This document shows, one piece after another, positions 54,061 through 58,093 of a stretch of DNA of 58,093 bases. Made by a program: the position numbers and the translations under genes. The DNA lies in contig JANWLB010000084.1 of the NCBI GenBank assembly GCA_025451095.1, forward strand, positions 1 to 58,093, written 5' to 3'. Source of the DNA: Alphaproteobacteria bacterium. GTDB lineage: Bacteria > Pseudomonadota > Alphaproteobacteria > Micavibrionales > Micavibrionaceae. The first letter of the stretch is position 1. Each line of letters begins with the position of its first letter. Under the pieces are notes generated by a model that saw nothing but the letters and a program-made list of their open reading frames with translations, ran no database searches and was not told where the DNA came from.

Positions 54061-55077
54061 CTAGGGCCGTCCGGTCCATAAGACGTCGCTAATATCATCG
54101 ACTCCTGCCGCCAGCATGGCCAGACGGTCGACACCCAGAGCTATACCGCCGCTTTCCGGCAGGCCAAAATCCAGGGCTGCGAAAAACTCCTCGTCCGGCG
54201 GATAGGTTTCGCCATAGCGCGCTTTTTTGATCTCCATCTCCGTTTTGAATCGGGCGCGCTGTTCCTGCGGATCAGTTAATTCACCGAAGGCATTCGCCAG
54301 TTCAATACCGCAGACATACAGCTCAAACCGTTCGGCAAAGCGCGGGTCTTCAGGTTTGCGCCGGGCCAGCGACGCCATGCAGACAGGGTAATCATAAAGG
54401 ATCGCCGGCACATCCTGGCCCAGATGCGGCTCGATCTTGTCCATCATCACCCGGAAGAAGAGATCGTCCCAGCTGTCATCGGCGGCCGTGTGAAGGCCCT
54501 GACCAGAAACCACCGCCCGGAAGCGCTCTGTATCCTCCAGCATAGCCGTCAGATCGATCCCCGCATAACGATCGAAGGCTTCTGCAACCGGCAGGCGTTG
54601 CCAGTCCCGGAACGGATCGCAGGCTCTGTTCTTATGTCGATACCGGTCAATTTTAAGGCTCTGCGCGCATTGACGCAGCAGGCCGACGCAATCATTCATG
54701 ATATCTTCGTACCCTGCCCCCGCGCGGTACCATTCCGCCATGGTGAATTCCGGGCTGTGCAGGCGTGAGTCCTCACCGTTACGAAAGACATGGCAGAGCT
54801 GATAAATGCGTGGCAGCCCTGCCACCAGCAGTTTCTTCATGGCGAATTCCGGGCTGGTGTGCAGGTAAAGCCGCCGCACGACCTGCAGATCCACCCCTTT
54901 CAGGTCGGTGGCAAAGCCGTGAATATGGGCGTCCATGACCGGGCAGGTCTGGAGGACCGGGGTCTCGACCTCCCAGAAGCCCTGCCCGTCAAAAAAGGAC
55001 CGGATAGCCTTGATCAGGGCCATTCTTTGGGCCAAAAAGGGCTGTTTCCGGGCGAAATGGGCGGGTTCCCACCACAT
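54061..55077 (-). CDS. epmA: EF-P lysine aminoacylase (GenX/PoxA)
   Basis: Class II LysRS-like enzyme without the anticodon-binding domain, 338 residues from the ATG at 55077 (AAGGAG upstream); the frame to 55155 is unconserved. Motif 2 CHVFRNGEDSRLHSPEFTM and motif 3 GGIALGVDRLAML are intact. It attaches lysine or beta-lysine to EF-P. efp is 39 kb away in this window with its target Lys33. The 2,3-aminomutase EpmB is not seen here. Divergent from rpmE. Confidence 0.92.
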   Translation of the reverse strand: MWWEPAHFARKQPFLAQRMALIKAIRSFFDGQGFWEVETPVLQTCPVMDAHIHGFATDLKGVDLQVVRRLYLHTSPEFAMKKLLVAGLPRIYQLCHVFRNGEDSRLHSPEFTMAEWYRAGAGYEDIMNDCVGLLRQCAQSLKIDRYRHKNRACDPFRDWQRLPVAEAFDRYAGIDLTAMLEDTERFRAVVSGQGLHTAADDSWDDLFFRVMMDKIEPHLGQDVPAILYDYPVCMASLARRKPEDPRFAERFELYVCGIELANAFGELTDPQEQRARFKTEMEIKKARYGETYPPDEEFFAALDFGLPESGGIALGVDRLAMLAAGVDDISDVLWTGRP

Positions 55078-55174
55078 AGAGGGCTCCTTTTTTGCCCCTA
55101 ATTTGCAATAAAAAACTTGAATTCCGGCTCTATAAACGATAAAAAAGCCCGTCATTCAACAGGAGTTTAATACC

Positions 55175-55417
55175 ATGAAAGCCGAGATCCATCCCGATTA
55201 CCATGAAATCACGGTCGTGATGACCGACGGGACCGAATACAAAACGCACAGCACCTGGGGTAAAGCCGGTGACGTGCTGCGGCTGGATATTGACCCGCTG
55301 AACCATCCCGCCTGGCAGGGCGGCACCCAGCGCGTCATTGAAAAAGGACAGCTGTCAAAGTTCGAGAAGCGCTTTGGTAACTTCATGACCACCAAGGAAG
55401 AAGCCAAAAAAGCCTAG
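55175..55417 (+). CDS. rpmE: 50S ribosomal protein L31
   Basis: 80 residues: [22 protein letters not shown], then [15 protein letters not shown] and FEKRFGNF. It lacks the Cys residues of zinc-binding L31, like other alphaproteobacterial copies, so it is the zinc-free form. ACAGGAG precedes the ATG and a strong terminator follows. Confidence 0.95.
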   Translation: MKAEIHPDYHEITVVMTDGTEYKTHSTWGKAGDVLRLDIDPLNHPAWQGGTQRVIEKGQLSKFEKRFGNFMTTKEEAKKA

Positions 55418-55444
55418 GCTTTCTGCTTCACCGGATTAAAATCA

Positions 55445-55468
55445 AAGGCTGCTCAGGCAGCCTTTTTT
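55445..55468. terminator. Bidirectional terminator between rpmE and J-domain gene
   Basis: AAGGCTGC (55445-55452), loop TCAG, GCAGCCTT (55457-55464), then TTTT. The A-tract on the other side means it may also serve the convergent minus-strand gene whose stop codon touches its T-run. Confidence 0.85.
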
Positions 55469-56156
55469 ATTGGGGAGTCAAGGAAGGCCGCCGCCCATCC
55501 AGAACCTGAAGACATTTTCTGATTGTCTCGCTGCGCGTCAGCAGTTCCTGGGAGATGGACCTGCATTCAGCGATATAGCCTGCCGGGTCCTTGATATAGC
55601 CATCCTGCCGGTTGAAAAGGCTTTTAACGGACATACCGATCAGACTGTCCCTGCGGCCTTGCTCAGCCGTGCTTAAAGCGCGCAGCACATGCAGGGCCTG
55701 TGTACGGGCCGGCGCCGCTTTCAGCCGTTGTGCCGGCGTATGGGTGCGTTTGTATTGATCCTGCACGGCAGCCACCAGATTATTCTGATTTTGCCGGAGG
55801 GTGGCGTATCCCTGATAGACGCCTGCAAGATAACCGGCCGATGCCTTGAGAGCCATGCGCGAGGCGCTTCCGAAACCGCCTCCGCCCGGCGCCATGTGAC
55901 TGAAAGCGCCGTCGTCGATGCCCTCCGCGCCAAAGCGGTCATAAGTCGCCCGTCTGTCCGGATCGCTCAGAATCTGGTAGGCGGCGCTTGCCTCCTTGAA
56001 ATTATTTTCAGCATCTTTGTCGCCGGGATTGCGGTCAGGATGATATTTGAGGGCCTTTTTGCGGTAGGCGCGCTTGATATCGTCGCCGGACGCACTGCGC
56101 CCCACTTCCAGGACTTCGTAAAAGTCCCTTTTCACTTTTGATGCCGCCTGAGACAT
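55467..56156 (-). CDS. J-domain protein
   Basis: 229 residues. An N-terminal J domain (about 10-77) with [19 protein letters not shown] and the HPD triad in [12 protein letters not shown]. The Gly-rich part is short (GGGGFG), and the Cys-rich zinc region and substrate domains of DnaJ are absent. The C-terminal half (about 100-229) is helical and Arg-rich, unlike DjlA or CbpA. It would stimulate a DnaK ATPase for a specific client not identifiable here. Follows valS on the same strand by 56 bases. Confidence 0.85.
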   Translation of the reverse strand: MSQAASKVKRDFYEVLEVGRSASGDDIKRAYRKKALKYHPDRNPGDKDAENNFKEASAAYQILSDPDRRATYDRFGAEGIDDGAFSHMAPGGGGFGSASRMALKASAGYLAGVYQGYATLRQNQNNLVAAVQDQYKRTHTPAQRLKAAPARTQALHVLRALSTAEQGRRDSLIGMSVKSLFNRQDGYIKDPAGYIAECRSISQELLTRSETIRKCLQVLDGRRPSLTPQ

Positions 56157-56212
56157 CCGTCTTTATATTACGTAAAATACTGTTTTGTCAAGCTTTGTGA
56201 GGAAAAAGGGAC

Positions 56213-58093
56213 CTAGGCAGCCTCAAACTGGATCAGGGCCTGCGTGAATTTCTTCAGCGCGGCCTCGGCGTCGGCCTTGCGCTGGCGCTGCTCCTCGATG
56301 ATTTCCGGGGGGGCGTTGTCGATAAACTGCTTGTTTTCGAGTTTTTGCTCGATCTTTTTAATGTCGTTTCCGAGCTTCTCGATTTCTTTTTTCAGGCGCT
56401 GGCGCTCCTTATCCAGGTCGATGATATCCGCAACCGGCATGGCCAGGGTCGCCTCGTCCACCACCGTCTGGATCGATCCGGCGGGAATGGCGCCGCCTGA
56501 AGCCTCGATCACCTCAAGACGGGCCATGCGGCGCACAATCTCATCATAAGTCTGCAGGCGCCCTTTCGTACGTTCCGACGCTTCCCGGACCAGCAATTTG
56601 ATCTTGGCCGCTGCCGGCACATTCATATCCGTCCTGACGCTGCGGATTTCCGTGATGAAACGGCATAGCCACGACATCTCATCCATCGCCGCCACTGTCT
56701 TGTAGGTTTGCGGATAGGCAGGCCAGGAGGCATTTATAAGACTGTCCCCGGCGCCTGAAACGCCGCCGCCCGTACGCGCGTAAAGCTCTTCGGTGATAAA
56801 TGGCATAAAGGGATTAAGAAGCACCAGAATCTGCTGCAGCACCCAGGCCGTCATCTTCTGCGTCTCCACGGCCCGCGGGCCGCCTTCCTGCACCACCGGC
56901 TTGGTGAATTCCAGATACCAGTCACAGAATGTGCCCCAGAGAAACTGGTACAGCGCGCCCGCCGCGTCGTTGAATTTGTATTCGGCCAGCGCCCTGTCAA
57001 TCGCATCCTGCATCTCGACAACGGCGCCCCTGATCCACAAATTGGGCATATAGGTCGCTTTTGCCGGATCGAAAGCCGGATCAAAAATACAACCGTTCAT
57101 TTCACAATAGCGCGCCGCGTTCCAGAGTTTGGTGGCAAAATTCCGGTATCCCTCGACCCGGTCTTCGGACAGGCGTATATCCCGTCCCTGAGCCGCCATG
57201 GCTGTCAGTGTAAAGCGCAGCGCATCCGCGCCAAATTTATCAATCAGCTCCAAAGGATCAATGACATTGCCCTTGGATTTGGACATTTTCTGGCCCTTGG
57301 CATCGCGCACAAGCGCGTGGATATAGACGGTGCGAAAAGGCACGTCGCCCATAAAATGCAGACCCATCATCATCATCCGCGCCACCCAGAAAAAGATGAT
57401 GTCAAATCCCGTAACCAGAACGTCGCCCGGATAATATTTTTTGACTTCCAGCACATCATCCGGCCAGCCCAGCGTTGAAAACGGCCACAGCGCCGAGGAA
57501 AACCAGGTGTCCAGAACATCAGGGTCGCGATCCAGACGCACTTTTTCACCAAAGCGCTCCTGTGCCTGCGCCTGCGCGTCTTCTTCCGTTTCGGCGACGA
57601 AGACGGACCCTTCAGGGCCGTACCAGGCGGGTATCTGATGACCCCACCAGAGCTGGCGTGAAATGCACCAGGGCTGGATATTCTCCATCCAGTTAAAATA
57701 GGTGTTTTCCCATTGCTTCGGCACAAAGACCGTTTTGCCGCTGCGCACGGCCTCGATCGCCGGACCGGCCATTGTCTTGGCATCGACATACCATTGATCG
57801 GTGAGGAACGGCTCGATCACCACGCCCGACCGGTCGCCATAAGGGATAACATTCTTGATGTCCTCGACCTGCACGACCAGGTCCATTTCTTCCAGCTCCT
57901 GAAGGATTTTCTTGCGGGCGTCATAACGATCCATGCCGCGATAGGCCGCCGGCGCATTGTCATTCATTTTGGCATTAATGTCGAAAATGCTGATCATCGG
58001 CAAATTGTGGCGCTTGCCGACTTCAAAATCGTTGAAATCGTGGGCGGGCGTGATTTTGACTGCGCCGCTGCCTTTTTCCGGGTCGGAGTATTC
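56213..58093 (-). CDS. valS: Valyl-tRNA synthetase, C-terminal part (cut by window edge)
   Basis: Open from the right edge; 626 C-terminal residues visible, about two thirds of the enzyme. The frame runs to base 58093, where it reads EYSDPEKGSGAVKITPAHDF, part of the editing (CP1) domain. Then comes the catalytic core with DPDVLDTWFSSALWPFSTLGWP, KMSKSKGNVIDP (ATP loop), the anticodon-binding domain and a C-terminal coiled coil (about the last 70 residues), which is the ValRS-specific tRNA-binding arm. The start and HIGH motif lie outside the window. Confidence 0.95.
   Translation of the reverse strand, partial: EYSDPEKGSGAVKITPAHDFNDFEVGKRHNLPMISIFDINAKMNDNAPAAYRGMDRYDARKKILQELEEMDLVVQVEDIKNVIPYGDRSGVVIEPFLTDQWYVDAKTMAGPAIEAVRSGKTVFVPKQWENTYFNWMENIQPWCISRQLWWGHQIPAWYGPEGSVFVAETEEDAQAQAQERFGEKVRLDRDPDVLDTWFSSALWPFSTLGWPDDVLEVKKYYPGDVLVTGFDIIFFWVARMMMMGLHFMGDVPFRTVYIHALVRDAKGQKMSKSKGNVIDPLELIDKFGADALRFTLTAMAAQGRDIRLSEDRVEGYRNFATKLWNAARYCEMNGCIFDPAFDPAKATYMPNLWIRGAVVEMQDAIDRALAEYKFNDAAGALYQFLWGTFCDWYLEFTKPVVQEGGPRAVETQKMTAWVLQQILVLLNPFMPFITEELYARTGGGVSGAGDSLINASWPAYPQTYKTVAAMDEMSWLCRFITEIRSVRTDMNVPAAAKIKLLVREASERTKGRLQTYDEIVRRMARLEVIEASGGAIPAGSIQTVVDEATLAMPVADIIDLDKERQRLKKEIEKLGNDIKKIEQKLENKQFIDNAPPEIIEEQRQRKADAEAALKKFTQALIQFEAA

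Noticed and set aside
1-58093. tRNA, rRNA, CRISPR arrays, insertion sequences, prophage genes
   Set aside because: No T-loop-like GTTCRA patterns in cloverleaf context, no spaced identical repeats, no transposase, integrase or phage structural motifs were found by reading both strands.

Overview
The window is a gene-dense, mostly housekeeping chromosomal segment of an alphaproteobacterium. The evidence is a CcrM-type GANTC methyltransferase, a stand-alone F0 operon (atpI-atpB-atpE-b'-b) with the duplicated b subunit and no F1 genes beside it, the ruvC-ruvA...ruvB-ybgC-tolQRAB block, the rsfS-rlmH-envC-like-ctpA-yibQ-like-rppH run, and the zapA / 6S RNA / 5-formyl-THF cyclo-ligase neighbourhood. 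The order within the class cannot be fixed from sequence reading alone; a Rhodospirillales-like or Micavibrio-like lineage would fit. I found no rRNA, tRNA, insertion sequence, prophage or CRISPR array. The last gene (valS) runs off the right edge.

Layout. 1-4 kb: gshB, a CBS-domain protein and a histidine kinase/response regulator pair. 4-9.4 kb: rplU-rpmA-obgE, pepN, rnhB. 9.4-14.6 kb: an orphan gene, ccrM with a dense GANTC cluster upstream, folB, a secreted orphan protein, mutY, and a DciA-like gene whose start codon overlaps that of mutY on the other strand. 14.6-22.4 kb: efp, suhB, an OmpA-like periplasmic protein, a Gly-rich small gene flanked by two related hairpins, a DsbA-like thioredoxin and smc. 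22.4-25.6 kb: F0 ATP synthase genes and nadD. 25.6-31.2 kb: a candidate small RNA, rsfS, rlmH, an EnvC-like factor, ctpA, a YibQ-like protein and rppH. 31.2-32.3 kb: a tandem pair of paralogous orphan genes. 32.3-40.1 kb (minus strand): ruvC-ruvA, three tandem paralogous small membrane proteins, ruvB, ybgC, tolQ-R-A-B. 40.2-41.5 kb: a second pair of orphan paralogues plus a 65-aa protein. 41.5-47.3 kb: yebC, a response regulator with an overlapping orphan partner, a YmdB-like phosphoesterase, 5-FTHF cyclo-ligase, a probable 6S RNA, rocD, zapA and a small coiled-coil gene. 47.5-53.9 kb: central carbon genes tkt, gap and fba with a winged-helix regulator, an RNase AS-like exonuclease and a deoxynucleoside-kinase-like gene. 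54-58 kb: epmA/genX, rpmE, a J-domain protein and valS.

Themes. Envelope constriction and peptidoglycan remodelling (Tol, EnvC-like, CtpA, ZapA, OmpA-like), chromosome maintenance (Smc, RuvABC, MutY, CcrM, DciA-like), translation (L21, L27, L31, Obg, RsfS, RlmH, EF-P and its modifying enzyme EpmA, ValRS) and glycolysis/pentose phosphate genes dominate. The most unusual content is three independent tandem sets of lineage-specific paralogues inserted between conserved genes. The most striking is a three-gene family of small membrane proteins ending in a conserved Cys-x-(Phe/Tyr)-Pro-x-Lys-Pro-Val-x-Ser-Cys motif, sitting inside the ruvCAB operon. Two structured RNA candidates are also supported: a promoter-to-terminator unit between nadD and rsfS, and a 6S RNA beside the cyclo-ligase gene.
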